64,000 nt of DNA from Heliocidaris erythrogramma (GCA_025617745.1 CM046863.1:4660160-4724159); one strand, 5' to 3'. Positions 41,941 through 54,563 are shown, counted from the stretch's first letter. Made by a program: numbers and translations. Notes: generated by a model from the sequence alone, not told the origin.

Positions 41941-41945
41941 GCGAG

Positions 41946-43640
41946 TTAGGTTTTGTAAGGAGCCAATACAAATTTCTTTAGATTTCTCTTAAAGATTGTG
42001 AGTGAAGAGGATTTTTCCAAATCATGGTGCAAAGTATTCCAAAGTTTAGGACCTTCAAAAATAAATGTTTTTTGTGCAGAAAATGTTCTCAAAAATGGTA
42101 AATGAAATTCATCCGACTGTCTGGTGGGATATTTGTGAATTGTACGATTTTTTAGAAACATATCGTGAAACGCAGATGGTAGAGTACCACAATTGTATTT
42201 ATACATAAATTCACCAAGATGAAATAAGTACAGATCTTTAATTTTTAGGATGTTATGTTCAAGGAAAAGAGAATCCGTATGGGCACGTATAGGAGCATTA
42301 CAAATTATACGAATGACTTTCTTTTGTAGTAGTAAAACTCTTTCCAGCAGTGTTTGATGACTGTTTCCCCAAACCAAAAGACCATAGTTTAAATATGGTA
42401 AAATAAGAGATGAGTAAAGCATAAGTAAAGATGCTTGAGGAAGGTGTGATTTAAGTCTGTTAATGATACCGATATTGCGAGAGATAATTTTACAAATATT
42501 TTCGATGTGTATTTTCCAGGAAAGTTTACTGTCAACCAAAACACCTAAAAATTTGGTTTGAGAGACTTGCTCAAGAGGGATATTGTCAAAAACAATATCA
42601 GTAGGTAATGATGCTAAGGAGTTACTAAACAATATATAATTCGTCTTCAGAAGATTCAATGATAATTTATTAGCCCTTATCCATTCTAATATGTTACGCA
42701 GCTCTCTATTGATTACATCGACAAGAACATTTGGATCACTGTGAGAAAAAAAAAATTGGTGTCATCTGCAAATAAGATGAATGACAGGGAATCGGATGAT
42801 TTATGAAAATCATTTATATAAAGTATAAACAATAATGGGCCTAACAGGCTTCCTTGAGGGACGCCACAAGAAATATCTTTAAAATCTGATGCTTGCTCGT
42901 TTAAGAAAACAAATTGTTTTCTGTTAGAAAGGTAGCTCCTGAACCACTCCAAGGCCTTTCCACGAACACCAATATGAGCAAGTTTATAAAGTAAAATATC
43001 ATGATTTATCGTATCAAAGGCCTTGGAGAAGTCCAGGAATATACCTACTGTGTGAGAAGACGAGTCAATTAAATGGGCAACTTTCTCAACAAAAGACATC
43101 AAAGCATGAACAGTACTATGTTTCTCCCTAAAACCAAACTGGAAATTAGAGAGGATATCATATTTTTAAGGAAAGAAATCATTCGAGTAAACACTATCTT
43201 TTCCAAAATTTTGGAAAAAGAAGATAGTAACGAGATTGGCCGATAATTACCTACTTCAAGTTTGTCACCTTTTTTGAATAAGGGAATAATTTTTGCTAGT
43301 TTCATGGAATTGGGAAATTTACCATGCATCAATGATAAATTTCAAATGTGGACCAAAGGATCTACAATAACAGGAATAATGGCTTTCAACATTACGTTAT
43401 TAATTCCATCAAAACCGGAACTTTTTTTATTCTGTAAGTTGGATACAATATTAATGACTTCTTGCCTATTCGTAGGAAAGAGAAAAATAGAATTTGGATT
43501 AGCAGGGCCTAAAAAATCACTATAATTTCTGTTTGCTGGGGAATATTTTTAGAAAGATTGTTGCCGATTGACGAAAAGTAAGTATTAAAGATATTCGCTA
43601 TATCTTTGGAATCTTAGATAATTCTTTTTCATGCGCATGC
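41946..43640 (-). pseudogene. CR1/L2-like RT pseudogene
   Basis: Three out-of-phase minus-strand readings follow one another. At 43332-43099: LAKIIPLFKKGDKLEVGNYR. At 43102-42713: FLDFSKAFDTINHD, CGVPQGSLLGPLLFILYIND and LFADDTNFFF. At 42659-41946: KFLGVLVDSKLSW with the C-terminal module HKYPTRQSDEFHL and GPKLWNTL. The upstream endonuclease is missing apart from a faint NIFNTYFSSIGNNL at about 43560-43600. It resembles but is not identical to the ORF2 at 19.6 kb. Confidence 0.85.
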
Positions 43641-43702
43641 ATTAATAAATATAGCAAATATTAAATTATATAAGTATACAATATCAAAGGACAGAAATTA
43701 TA

Positions 43703-44042
43703 GTCCGGCAGCCAAACCCGGATTTTGGGCCTAAGTTTGGATTTGAATGTTATAGTTTTTTTTTTTTAATTGATATGGACTGTTTAGACCTTCTATTTTA
43801 ACAATCCACATGCTGGAGCTCTGTCAGCATTGAGCAATTTGAGATATACGCGAAAATCCAAAATGGCCGCCGGCGGCCATCTTGGAAATGCTGTTTACCT
43901 ACTTTAAACATCCCTAGAATTTTCAAAAATGGGTAATAAAGGTTTTTTTGGATGGAGAATCCAAATCTGAGGTTAGTTTGAAGATATGACAATGTTTTGA
44001 TGTCTAGATATAAAATGGCGGCTTATTGTCAAGATGGCGCCC
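43703..44042 (+). repeat. Left TIR of the 5.45-kb unit
   Basis: Matches the right TIR inverted over nearly its whole length apart from a diverged patch 10-50 bases inside the tip. Confidence 0.85.
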
Positions 44043-44159
44043 CCAGTGGCCTATTCAAATATTCCTATGATATTCAGTACAAAGTCAATTAAATAAGATT
44101 TTGTATTTTTTTCCTGATATTTAGAAACAAAAGCCAAAAGTGAAGTGGGGATATGGGGA

Positions 44160-44221
44160 TGGGGGGGGGGGGGGGAAGGGTAGCCCCCTTCCCAATCACA
44201 CGCACACACACACACACACAC

Positions 44222-44255
<34 letters not shown>
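44160..44255. repeat. G run, (CA)n and (TA)n microsatellites
   Basis: G run at 44161-44175, (AC)n at 44202-44224 and (AT)n at about 44225-44253, next to the inner edge of the left TIR. Confidence 0.9.
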
Positions 44256-44256
<1 letters not shown>

Positions 44257-45399
44257 TAAAGACAAAACAAATGACGTTCACTTTTTGTAGATGACAAAAA
44301 GTACATGTACTCACTTTTACACATGTACATGTATACATGTTTTTAAACATTTTTGCTCCAAAAAATGATCTGACACTGGTCTTGCAGAGATATTGGCATC
44401 CACATTTGAAGGTGTTGGCAAGATGATGACAGGGAAGAAACTCCCTATGAAATTGAACATGAGAGCCATTCGGATGGTAGCTGAAGAGCTCCTTCGAGAT
44501 ACTCTTTCTACTGGATATGATTGTGAAGTCCCAAAGAGAGCTTCTTTCTGAACTGGAGAACCTTGTGCTACGGAGTTGCACAACAAAGATGTGGGTTCAA
44601 AATCTCATCAATCCTGTGCTCACCATGATGATGTATGTGAGGGCGAGAAGCTGATTGGGCCCTTCATCTCCAGGCAGTGAAGCCCATGATCCCCTAATTC
44701 TTTGCATCCCCACACCTTAATTATGCTCAATATTCTTTGCTCTATCTCAGGAGCATGGAAGCTCTTCCAGAAGACGTCCTTCAGAATTTCTTGGAAGGTG
44801 AGCATGTCATGCGCCATAATCAAGGGATCTGGAACGGCATATGGAGCGATATGTTCATATATAGAGAGTACCTTCACGAGGTATGGACATGGCAAGTGTG
44901 GCATCATCGGAATCACACTCAAACCTGGAACCATGAAGACATGGGCCCTTAGTTTGCATGCTTGCGGAAAGATGCTTCAAGATCTGTCTGACATTCAGGA
45001 AAATGCATCATGTTGCAGTGCTACAAAACACAAAGAAGAGTATGCATCTCGTATCTCAGCAAGACAAAATCGACAGAAAGGGTAGAATTAAAGTAGATAC
45101 CTGCATCTTCCCTTGGAGCCAAAGGGTCATCCAAAAGCCATGATCGCAAATGTTGTGAATGGCCGTCTTGCTCCAGAGTCAGTAAATGTAGATATTGCAC
45201 ATGCAATAGGAATGAAGCAGATGAAAGAATTTGAACAAAATTTGCCAGAAGGTTACTCTGCTCCTATATCAAAGAAGGTGGTATTGATGAGCATGGGGAA
45301 GAAGGCCATCGACTTTGGTGAGTCAAAATTATATGACACGAAAATTGGTCTACTCGCAAGTGATTGGAGTACAAGCAAGTTCGAGGGATCTTTTGCGCA

Positions 45400-45465
45400 A
45401 GTTGCGCCTTGAGCATTTGACCATCAAGTTGATTCGGCGCCTTATAAATCTTATATATTATTATT
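45400..45465 (+). mobile_element. Short SINE-tail-like insertion
   Basis: GATTCGGCGCCTTATAAATC followed by (ATT)n interrupts the pseudogene between its SSRD and DVMSCELSP blocks; it looks like a SINE 3' tail. Confidence 0.4.
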
Positions 45466-45567
45466 ATGATCTAAATTTCTGTGATGTGATGTCTTGTGAA
45501 CTCTCACCTAGCTGTGCCTACACCGTTGTTTGGCGACTGTGGCCTGGTGAAGCCACTCGCCCGAAGA

Positions 45568-46543
45568 GGGAGATGCGTATGACCGTTACCACAAATGCAA
45601 ATAACCCCCTTTTCCATTCAGTTTCAAGGACATTTTGTGAAATTTACCCCCCTTTATTACGTCAAAACCAGGAAAAAAATGGTACTTTGAAATACCCCTA
45701 TTGTAAGGACTCTTTCGCAAACTCACCCCTATCTTACCATAGTTCAAGGACAAGACATTATATCCTTTTTTCATTAACATAAAGGTGTCCAAGACCCTCG
45801 AATTACAAGTTCACACACAAGTAATATTCAGTTCACTAAGTTCACTAAGTCCTATTTCAGTACATACGAAATCGGTAACGCATATCCGAAATCTGCTGTT
45901 CTGTAAGGCAAAATAAATTTGTCCAAGACAAGATCAACAATTAATTGTTTTAATACCTCTCGTTGCCAAATGTAATGTCCTGAAATGTCAAATACAATTT
46001 CTTGCACAGTTGCACTAGTCAACAAACTCCGTAAGTTTAAGCCTATAATTGAATGCTTCTTCTGCGTGTAGATCTCCTTCTACTATCATCTTCAGGATTT
46101 CGTGTTGGGCTAACGGTGATGCGAATTCTTCCATGATCAGGACCAGAGTTTTCAACTGATGTATTTCTGCTTTGTGAAGTGAGACTAACTGACCTTGCAT
46201 TGCATACAAAATGAATCTGTTAGCGTATTTGCATCATGCTGGCTCAGAACAAATTTGACGCCCAATCGTGTCCTCCTCTGATCCATCCTCAGTGTCCTTG
46301 CAAACAAGATTCACTTTCATGATGACATCTTGCAACACAACACCAACATTGGTGCTTGTATTGATGAAGACATTTTCCAGGATTTTTCTTCCCAGGTTTT
46401 CTTCCCTTTCCTGACACCTATTTTATCAATTTCGAGGACACTTTCGCACCCCTATTTTCTATATTTCTAGGAATATTCTGTCTGCAGACGTTCCTTGAAA
46501 TCGACCCCTTTTCTGGCGATTTTGGTAACGGTCATGCGGTCCC
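45568..46543. mobile_element. TIR element inserted in the nuclease-like pseudogene
   Basis: The ends GGGAGATGCGTATGACCGTTACC and, inverted, GGGACCGCATGACCGTTACC enclose 976 bp that fall between the DVMSCELSP and DMQIAKSK blocks of the pseudogene. No transposase; a 64-codon minus frame has no motif. The target duplication is not clear. Confidence 0.65.
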
Positions 46544-48215
46544 TAAGTCACATTGAGTGGCTCCACCGGGGACTGTGGTGACATGCAAATTGCTAAATCC
46601 AAGGCCACCTTGAAGAATCAGATTAAGGTTGAAGTCAGTTCGACAAGACAGACGGGAAGACAGCAAGGTGAATTACGCACAGTGATTGATGGCTGTGCCC
46701 TCCTGTGGATCCCCAGCTGGCCGTCATCATCACCGACAAGACAAGCAACTGTGATGGATTACTTTAACAAATTCAAGAGCAAGGTAGCCGACCATCTTAA
46801 ATCTGGAGAGACGTATTTAATCTTCGATCGCTACTGTGATTACAGCATGAATTGTGCCACCATATCGTCCAGGGGAAATGACGGATCACGGGTATATCAA
46901 CCAACCTGTCATCACCTCTTCCTACCCAGAAACTGACTCTTCACCGTTAACGTGAACAAAAGAAAACTAATTCACAGCATATCCAAAGAAATTCAAACAG
47001 ACAGTGATTTTCATGAAAGAGAATAGACACAAGCTTGTCGTCACTGATGAAGAAGCAACCCCTTTTGAAGTTCGCCCAGATGGGTCACTAACACGGAGGC
47101 AGCATTTGTCAACTAAGCATGAGGAAGCCTATACCATCATTGTCCAGCAAGCCATCAAACTGACAGCCGATGAGGGAAGTTTCACTCGAGTGATCGCCGA
47201 CGATACAGATTACCATGATCAAGGTCTTACATCACCTTTAGTGACGGAGTCACCAATCAAAGACAGGACCGTCATTGCCATACCTGGAACAGTCAACAAG
47301 TATAATGAAATCGTCCACCTGATGTTGCCAGGTCACATGCTGACCGGCTATGACACAGTTGGGGCATGTTTCGGCATTGGTAAGGGAACTCTGCTGAAAG
47401 TCCTTAGAAACAATTCTGGGATGCAGTTGGAGTCAGGAGACATTAGGGAGTTTTCGATTGTGTCAATTTGAACGTCGTCCTAGATCCTCCCAGCTACAAT
47501 GGACTGCTTTGTGCCAACTGCATACAGCGCTTTGTTCAAGAACGGCTAACCCGTCCACTGGCTTCTCCCTCGTCCACTGGTCAGATCGATAATGCGTCAA
47601 ACATGGTATTGCCGTCTTCTCTAAAACGTGAACCTCGCTTCACCCATGGTAGCTTCATGCTTCACCTACTTTGTATGCAGTTAACACAAAGCAGTCCATT
47701 GTCGCTGGGAGGATCTAGGACGGCGTTCACATTGACACATTTGAAAACTCCCTATTGAGGGTGACATGGCTGATGTCATGCATGAAGCGACTGCACTTAT
47801 TGGAGCTTGTTATGGGCAACCCAGTGCTACACCAATGACAGAGGCACGTTGGAGCACATGGCGATCAAAAGTAGGATGACCAGGGGCAATGAACATGCCA
47901 AATCTCTCTTCCCTGCAACAGAAGCCTTCACTGAAATGTGATACGTGCCCACCTTCAAACATGGACGGAGAAAGGCCCTGGATCTCAATCCTAATGTCCC
48001 AGACCCGACAAATTATGCTTACTGTATAATGAAGAAAAAAGCAATTCACTCCTACCAATAACAGTTCCTCCACAAGTACAGCTAGCTCCTGCAAGCATTT
48101 TGAAACTCATCCGCTGTACGTGTTCAAGTGACATGCCTTGCAGAACATCTCGATGTGGCTGCCATAAGGCAAATCTAGCCTGCACAATATTTGTTCGTGT
48201 AATGGCTCTTTAACT

Positions 48216-48805
48216 TGTCACAATGACCAAACAAGAGAGGCAAGAGATATTTCCAGCTATCCAGAAGAAGCAGAGGAATTAGATGAATAAACAGTATAGG
48301 ATAAAGACTGATATTCAGGAACATGAAATCACTTTACAGCAGTTTTGGCAAAAGTAGCAGTATGGCTCTAGCACTTCAGGAGCAGGATTGTAGAATTGTT
48401 CCATCACACTATTCATCAGGGAGAGGGACAGATTCTCCAACAGCAGAGTGGTGTAAAAATCTTTAACAGTCATTTAGGGCCCAGTTTGATCATTATTTTG
48501 TATCATCCCAAAGAGATTACTTTCAAAACAAACAAGAGGTAGTAAAAAAAAGTCATATCAGGAGGATATCTTAAAAATGATGTATACCTAAAAAGTTTAC
48601 AGAACAGCAACATTGCTATTTTGAAACTTTGTACTTAACTCTGATATTATTTTACTTAATAAACCTAACCTTTAGGGTTTAACCTTCGTAAATTATCTAC
48701 ATTATGCCCCTACCCCTTGTCCAAATAAATGGGTTAGAGTTAAAGGATAAATCAGTTCTACGTGCGCTTTTACTTAGTCTATACATTACTATACAGCATG
48801 TTTAT
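48216..48805. other. 3' region of the TIR unit, no gene
   Basis: AT-rich sequence between the last cysteine-rich block and the right TIR. Confidence 0.5.
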
Positions 48806-49154
48806 ATGGCGGCCATCTTGAAAATTAGCTGTCATATTATATCTAGACATCAAAACATTGTCATATCTTCAAACTAACCTCAGATTTGGATTCTCCATCC
48901 CAAAAACCTTTATTACCCATTTTTGAAAATTCTAGGGACGTTTAAAGTAGCATTTCCAAGCATTTCCAGCATTTCCAAGATGACCGCCGGCGGCCATTTT
49001 GGATTTTTGCGTATATCCCAAATTGCTCAATGCTGACAAAGCTCCAGCATGTGGATTGTTAAAGGTCTAAACAGTCCATATCAATTAAAAAAAAAAATAT
49101 AACATTCCAATGCAATCTTACCCCCCCCCCCCCCCCCCCCCCCCCCTGCCGGAC
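48806..49154 (-). repeat. Right TIR of the 5.45-kb unit
   Basis: Inverse of 43703-44042. It includes a small local duplication of CATTTCCA (48948-48975) and the C26 run (49121-49146). Confidence 0.85.
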
Positions 49155-49159
49155 TAAAA

Positions 49160-49992
49160 ACCTGAAACGAGATTTATCGATGTTTAATTATATCGTACTC
49201 ACAATCATGATTAATATATGAAACATATGTAAAGCTTGGATCCTCTCTTTCATATGGTGCCTCTCATGTGATACATACTTCACGCATGAGTGAATAAATA
49301 GCAGGGCTAAAAATCGTTTGGCCAACGATATCTGAATTTCAAAGAGATAATCACATTTCTAGAAGTAGTTTTTCTTTCCTTTCATATGACACCTCAGTAG
49401 GGGAAAATGAGCCACGGACGACAAAGCTCTGTTGGTGTAAATTGATGCTTGACTGATCATTTTCATGATTTATTAAATGCTCCCAGATCGTCCCCATTCT
49501 GTTACCAGAAATACTGGTTGCTCTGCTGTTAACTGCATGGTCAAGTTGGTTAAAGAAAAACAAACCTCATTATTAATTACATTTTATAATTTTGTACTCA
49601 ACACTCCATTTTTTTGACGATCAGCCATGCATGAAGTTATTCTGTCTTCCTTATTTATTGCTAGGACTAGCAGCCAGTGCAAAACGGATTCGTTTAATGC
49701 ATCATCAAAATGCAAGCATCAGATTTGTCATCCCTGGCTCAATTTTCCCGATTAAGGTGTCATATGAAAGGGCAGAATCAAACTTTCTAGAAATATGATT
49801 ATCTCTTTGAACTTCAGATATCGTTCTTTTTTGGTAGCCCTGCTTCATATTGTCTATATTCACGTATGCTTGAAGTATGTATCATTATGGGTGGCATCAA
49901 ATGAAAGAAGATGATTCACGCTTTACAAATATGTGTCATTCATAAAACATAATTGTGACTGTTTGATAAAACATCGATGAATCTCGGTTTCC
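49160..49992. mobile_element. Fold-back element with arms of about 320 bp
   Basis: 49163-49510 is inverted at 49640-49992. Matches include GAGAT.TATCGATGTTT, CTTTCAT.TG.TGCC, ATGATACATACTTCA (one mismatch), AGCAGGGCTA, ACGATATCTGAA.TTCAAAGA and CTTTCATATGACACCT. It lies within 10 bases of the right end of the 5.45-kb unit. No coding content. Confidence 0.8.
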
Positions 49993-50159
49993 TTTTTTCC
50001 TGGGACGTAATGTACTTATATATATCTATATGTCTATGTCTTCGGTTGGGAGACACTTGTTTGTCTCCCTCTTTGTCCATTGTGTCTCCCTATCACACCA
50101 GTCCCTATTATAATGGAATTAACAGCGTTGTCGTGTGTCTCCCTAATACCCGATCCAGT

Positions 50160-50219
<60 letters not shown>

Positions 50220-52540
50220 ATATATATGTGTCTGTGTGTGTGTGTAGTATATCCCAGAACAAAAATAGGCATGTGGGTACCAGTCAGTAAAGACACCGTT
50301 TGATCCTGTCCAGTAGTCACGGAGAAATAGAGATTTTCTTAAAGCCTGTCATTGGTCTCTTTCTTCCATCTTTTGTCAATTGGATGTTATTGGCATCCAT
50401 ATGACTTGTGTGGATAAATATTTTGTTTGTAATAGACATTTTTACTAACATATTCAATTCAAATTCGTTGTATGGTATGTCTACATAATGATCAGGTTGT
50501 ATCTTCCTGGATCAAGACAAATCACTGTATTAATCAAACAGATTCATAATTTTGTTTAATCATTACTTTTCATCTTGCGAACTACTGCGAGGAGCCTTAG
50601 ATTCCTCTCTTTTATGGAAAGATCTGTGTAAATGCATACAACTGTATTCCTAATTTTGCCTGGCAAAATTCCTATGTCTTTTCCTATGGAAGGTTGGCAG
50701 GTATGAAATATTTTAAAACTGATATCAAAACCCCTCACAACACCTATCCCTCATCTATGCACATGTCGATTTGAATTGCATTTACAAAGTATAATTGCTG
50801 TGGGTCGACTAGCAAATGTGTTATATCTGGTCCCTTTTACCAACCACTGATTTTGTTTTCCTTTAAATGTATATGTTGCTGGTGGTAATAAAATAAATCA
50901 ATCAATCAAACCACCCTTCTGATTGAAATATTAATATATGAAAATATTGATATATCAGGCGAACGTCCATAACGTCTAATTCACACGAAATATTGCATTT
51001 ACATCGTAACGCTTCTTTCATGCCTCACTCGTTTTAAAAGAACCTACAGAGAAACTACTAACAACTAAGGCATTAATCTTGAGTTATAATATTTACAAAC
51101 ATTTGTCAATGAATGTCTGTCATTAATTAAAAAATATACTTACGATTGGTTTACAGGACTATCCCTTTGTGCTATGGACTTCTCTAGCTTCACCCGACGA
51201 TGACTATTCACCCGACTATTCAAAGCCTACAGTTTGTATATATGCCATATAAAAAAGGGGTGTGTATTGTGAAATATCGGGCATTTACAGCTACCATGGC
51301 TACAAAATACAAATGGTGCTCAAATTAAAAGCAATCATAACAATGGTATCTCCCCCACGTGTTATTATATGATCAAGTTATTAACGTGTTTGTTAAGTAA
51401 GGTGTTAGCACGTCAACATTCAACCCCTATGCGCACGAAGAGGCAGTTTTGGGACGACAACCGGATCAATAGCGGAATGAAAAGCTCTTCGGTAATTTGA
51501 AAGGCACTAGCGTAGCCTGGGGGCACATTTTTGTATTCTATTGTTATATTAGTAGTCACAATTCATTTTTTTTTTTCTACGACTTTTATACTCGTATAGT
51601 ATTCATTCGCGTGCAGTGTTCGTGATAAGAGTGTACAAATCAAATGGAAAAATGGCAGCCGTTGCAGGGGTATCGATCTATCTCCCGCATTCTCTCTTGC
51701 TGTTATTCGAATGCCCTTTGCTATTTCGCCCTCTTTCTCTCTCTCTCTCTCTCTGTAGTTGTCTCTCTTCTTCTTACTCTCTTGCTGCCAAGTTCCATTT
51801 CACACCCCTCCCACAATCATCGAATTCCCATTATTCTCTTGGTAACAAGTTTCTTTCTCACATCCCCCCCCCCCCCTCCCTCTCTCTCTCTCTCGAATAG
51901 TCCTTACTATATCGCTGTCAAGAAACTGACACTGATAAAATATTAAGTCGAAACTAAACAATGTTTTTATTGTAATAATTGGCGTATATTCAAGATCTTT
52001 AAACATTGACTGAGTTCAATGGCAAAAGCGAAGTATTTAGAATTGACAATTGACAGCAAGACCGAATAAAGTTATGTATGGATTATTATAGGAAACAAAT
52101 TCCTTTGCCTGACAGAAAAGTCAGAACTGAATACACACACACACAGGGTCTTTTCGATGATATGAATTTATCATTATTAAGTTTTGAGTAAGGGTCTAAA
52201 ACATATTCTAAGTTGTAGTCACAAGACAGGCTAATCATTTTATTTCAAATGAACAGTATTAAAAATACAGGCCCATTTACTGAATAGCATTTCATGACAT
52301 ATCTTACGAAATACATGAGAACAATGAAATTAATAACAAAGATTGGTAAATGTTAAAACAACATCATGATATTTTTCGTGGGTGAAAAAAAAGGTTTTCA
52401 CATCTAACAGAACGAGTCCTAACCTTTCCAAACTATCCCATTGTAATCACGAAACCTGTCTTGATCCTGAAAAGATCTGTGAGTAGCACTCCCAACCCCA
52501 TTAAATCTTGCAATCTCGGATCGGTTGGTTGGGGGGGGGG
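49993..52540. other. Microsatellites and a non-LTR 3' remnant, no gene
   Basis: (TA)n at 50161-50225. A possible 5'-truncated non-LTR 3' end at about 50650-50910 ends in AATAAAATAAATCAATCAATCA on the plus strand. CT-rich microsatellites at 51730-51755 and 51865-51895, a short (AC)n at 52132-52145 and a G run at 52529-52546. Frames around 51616 are by-products of the CT-rich tract. Confidence 0.55.
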
Positions 52541-52797
52541 GGGGGCGAGCCTACCGCTTAGCGGTTAATAAAATACAGAATGTCAAACATAATTGTGGGG
52601 ACATTTTGACCAACTGTTGGTGAGTTCTCCCCTTGGTCAGCTCGATGACATTTGGCTGGCCGCTCTGCACAATTCCATCATTTTCTTCACCAATCTGCTG
52701 GACGACTGATCTAATTCTATATAAATTCAAATTTGTTGTAGCTATGGCATTTTGACTAAAAACCATCGCTGGTTGTAATGCCACCATAGTAAATGAG

Positions 52798-54212
52798 TTG
52801 AAAAGTCTAAACGATATGCCTATTGAATGTCAATTTACAGATGTAGTAAAGTACTTTAGCTGTATAAACCCCAGGAAAGCCATGGGACCTGACAGTATTT
52901 GTGGCAAAGTGCTCAAAACATGTGCAAGGCAACTTGCTGTTCCTTTCGCCAGCCTCTTTCAAGAGTCACTGAATCAAAACTATGTCCCACAATGTTGGAA
53001 ATCGTCTACCGTCATTCCAGCAGCAAAAACACCCCGGGCCTCTGAGCTGAATGATTATCGGCCCATAGCCCTCACTTCCTTGGTCATGAAATCTTTTGAA
53101 TGTCTGATTCTCCAGAAGCACTTACTGCCACAAATACTGCCACACATTGATTCACAACAATTTGCTTATCAACCTAAAAAGTCTGTTAACGATGCCATCT
53201 TACTCTTAGTTGATACAATTGCTCGGCATGTCGACAAACTTGGCCACTATGTTCGCATTACTTTTGTAGATTTCGCTTCGACTTTCAACACCATGCAACC
53301 CCACATACTAATGCAAAAACTCAGTAAGATGACTGTTAGACCCTCACTGATACTGTGGTTGCATGATTTTCTGACAGGTCGATTCCAAGGGTTCAATTAT
53401 TGAATGTTCTTTCGGATTTTATAAACATCAACACTGGGTCACCACAGGGATGTGTGCTTTCTGCACCGCTATTCATTCTGTACACGAACGATTGTATATC
53501 ATCCTCTGCAGATGTCAGTATGATTAAATATGCAGATGACACGGCTATTATCGGTCTGATTTCAAGAAACAATGAGCAAAATTATAAAGAAGAATTGCTT
53601 GTGATTGAAAAATGGTGCGATGAGAACTTTTTGGTTTTAAATACTAGTAAAACGAAAGAGATGATAACCGATTTCCGTTCTATGAAACAAAACAATGTAA
53701 ATCCGATAACAATGAAGGGCAAGACTATAGAAGTAGTTGATAGTTTTAAGTACTTGGGAACAACTGTTGACAATAAACTGACATGGATCGACCAATGTCA
53801 GAATGTGTATGCAAAAGCACAGCAACGGTTATACTTTCTGAAAAAGATGTACTCATTTCACGTTGATAGGACAATTCTCCTGTTGTTCTACAAATCAGTA
53901 ATTGAAAGCGTAATTCTGTCTAGTTGTGTAGTTTGCTTTGGAGCATGCAGACAGGAGGACTTTAAACAATTGAAAAAAATCCCCAGGCACGCGAAGGAAA
54001 TGATAGGCGAAGAGACTAATTTGAATGAGGCATGTACCTCTCTGATTTTGAAACAGGCTGAAATTATCTTTGAAAATACAAATCACCCTCTCCATTCCTA
54101 TTATACTGTCATGCGTTCTGGAAAACGGTTTCGATCGGTAGGATTTCGTACAAATCGTTTTGGAAACTCATTTATCCCGCTGTCAATCCGGGAATACAAT
54201 AAACTCAAGTAA
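52798..54212 (+). pseudogene. Rex1/Babar-like reverse transcriptase, one frameshift
   Basis: Two open readings, 52798-53403 and 53400-54212, form one RT with a frame break at about 53400. Landmarks: KAMGPDSICGKVLKTCA, DYRPIALTSLVMKSFE, FAYQPKKSVNDAIL, VDFASTFNTMQP (A motif; the usual FSSAF is changed to FASTF), TGSPQGCVLSAPLFILYTND, KYADDTAI (active site) and FKYLGTTVDNKLTW. The FNT and SPQGCVLS style is that of Rex1/Babar, within the CR1 group. The endonuclease is absent, so the copy is 5'-truncated or its front part is unreadable. Confidence 0.85.
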
Positions 54213-54563
54213 CAAAGCTATACAATTATCGTCCCGCTATACATGCAACTCACCAGACTAGACATTATTGACTTGTTCAACGTATTATCCTCATATTTTT
54301 TTTATGTTGACTCTATATAGAAAGCTAATTTGTATAGCAATCTAAACCTAAATTGAAAATCTTTCCTTTCTGATGAGTTTAGGCTGAAAAAATATGCTGA
54401 TTGTAGTACGTATAATTCTGTATGTTTATGACCACATATGACTACATGTTCATAACATGTGTAATTTTGTTTATTTATATGAATGTTATGTACTTTTGTA
54501 AGCCAACAAAGCAAATTTCCTTAATTGGACGAATAAAATTATCTATCTATCTATCTATCTATG
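54213..54563 (+). mobile_element. 3' UTR and (CTAT)n tail of the Rex1-like element
   Basis: Noncoding tail ends GGACGAATAAAATTATCTAT with a (CTAT)n run at 54541-54563, the tandem tail on which this group of elements primes. Confidence 0.75.

Larger units (their letters stand above)
44384..48215 (+). pseudogene. Transposon gene: nuclease-like core and CXC-type C-terminus, decayed
   Basis: Ordered plus-strand blocks in shifting frames. 44384: LASTFEGVGKMMTGKKLPMK. 44760: MEALPEDVLQNFLEGEHVMR. 44880: GHGKCGIIGITLKPGTMKTW. 45140: VVNGRLAPESVNVDIAHAIG and MGKKAIDFGESKLYDTK. 45474: DVMSCELSP. 46553 on: DMQIAKSKATLKNQIKVEVS, VIDGCALLW, YLIFDRYCDYS. 47000 on: KHEEAYTIIVQQAI, VIADDTDY, LMLPGHMLTGYDTVGACFGI. 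47770: MADVMHEATALIGACYG. 48095: ASILKLIRCTCSS..CRTSRCGCH. I know this block order from uncharacterised metazoan proteins, from memory. Acidic positions IDG, EEA and DDTD suggest a PIN-like fold (inference). Many stops, frameshifts and an inserted element. Confidence 0.7.
43703..49154. mobile_element. 5.45-kb DNA transposon-like unit with 340-bp TIRs and TA flanks
   Basis: Left arm 43703-44042 and right arm 48806-49154 are inverted copies, sharing GTCCGGCAG at the tip, ATTGATATGGACTGTTTAGA.C, AATCCACATGCTGGAGCT, GGCCGCCGGCGGCCAT.TTGG (one mismatch) and GATATGACAATGTTTTGATG. TA stands outside both tips. The only gene is the decayed plus-strand reading at 44384-48215. The right TIR carries a run of 26 C near its tip, absent from the left. 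Superfamily not assigned. Confidence 0.8.

Noticed and set aside
51616-51946. Two plus frames over CT-rich DNA
   Set aside because: Driven by (CT)n runs (SLSLSL); no conserved content.
52551-52787. 78-codon minus frame before the Rex1-like RT
   Set aside because: No recognised motif; most likely noncoding sequence at the truncated 5' end of that element.
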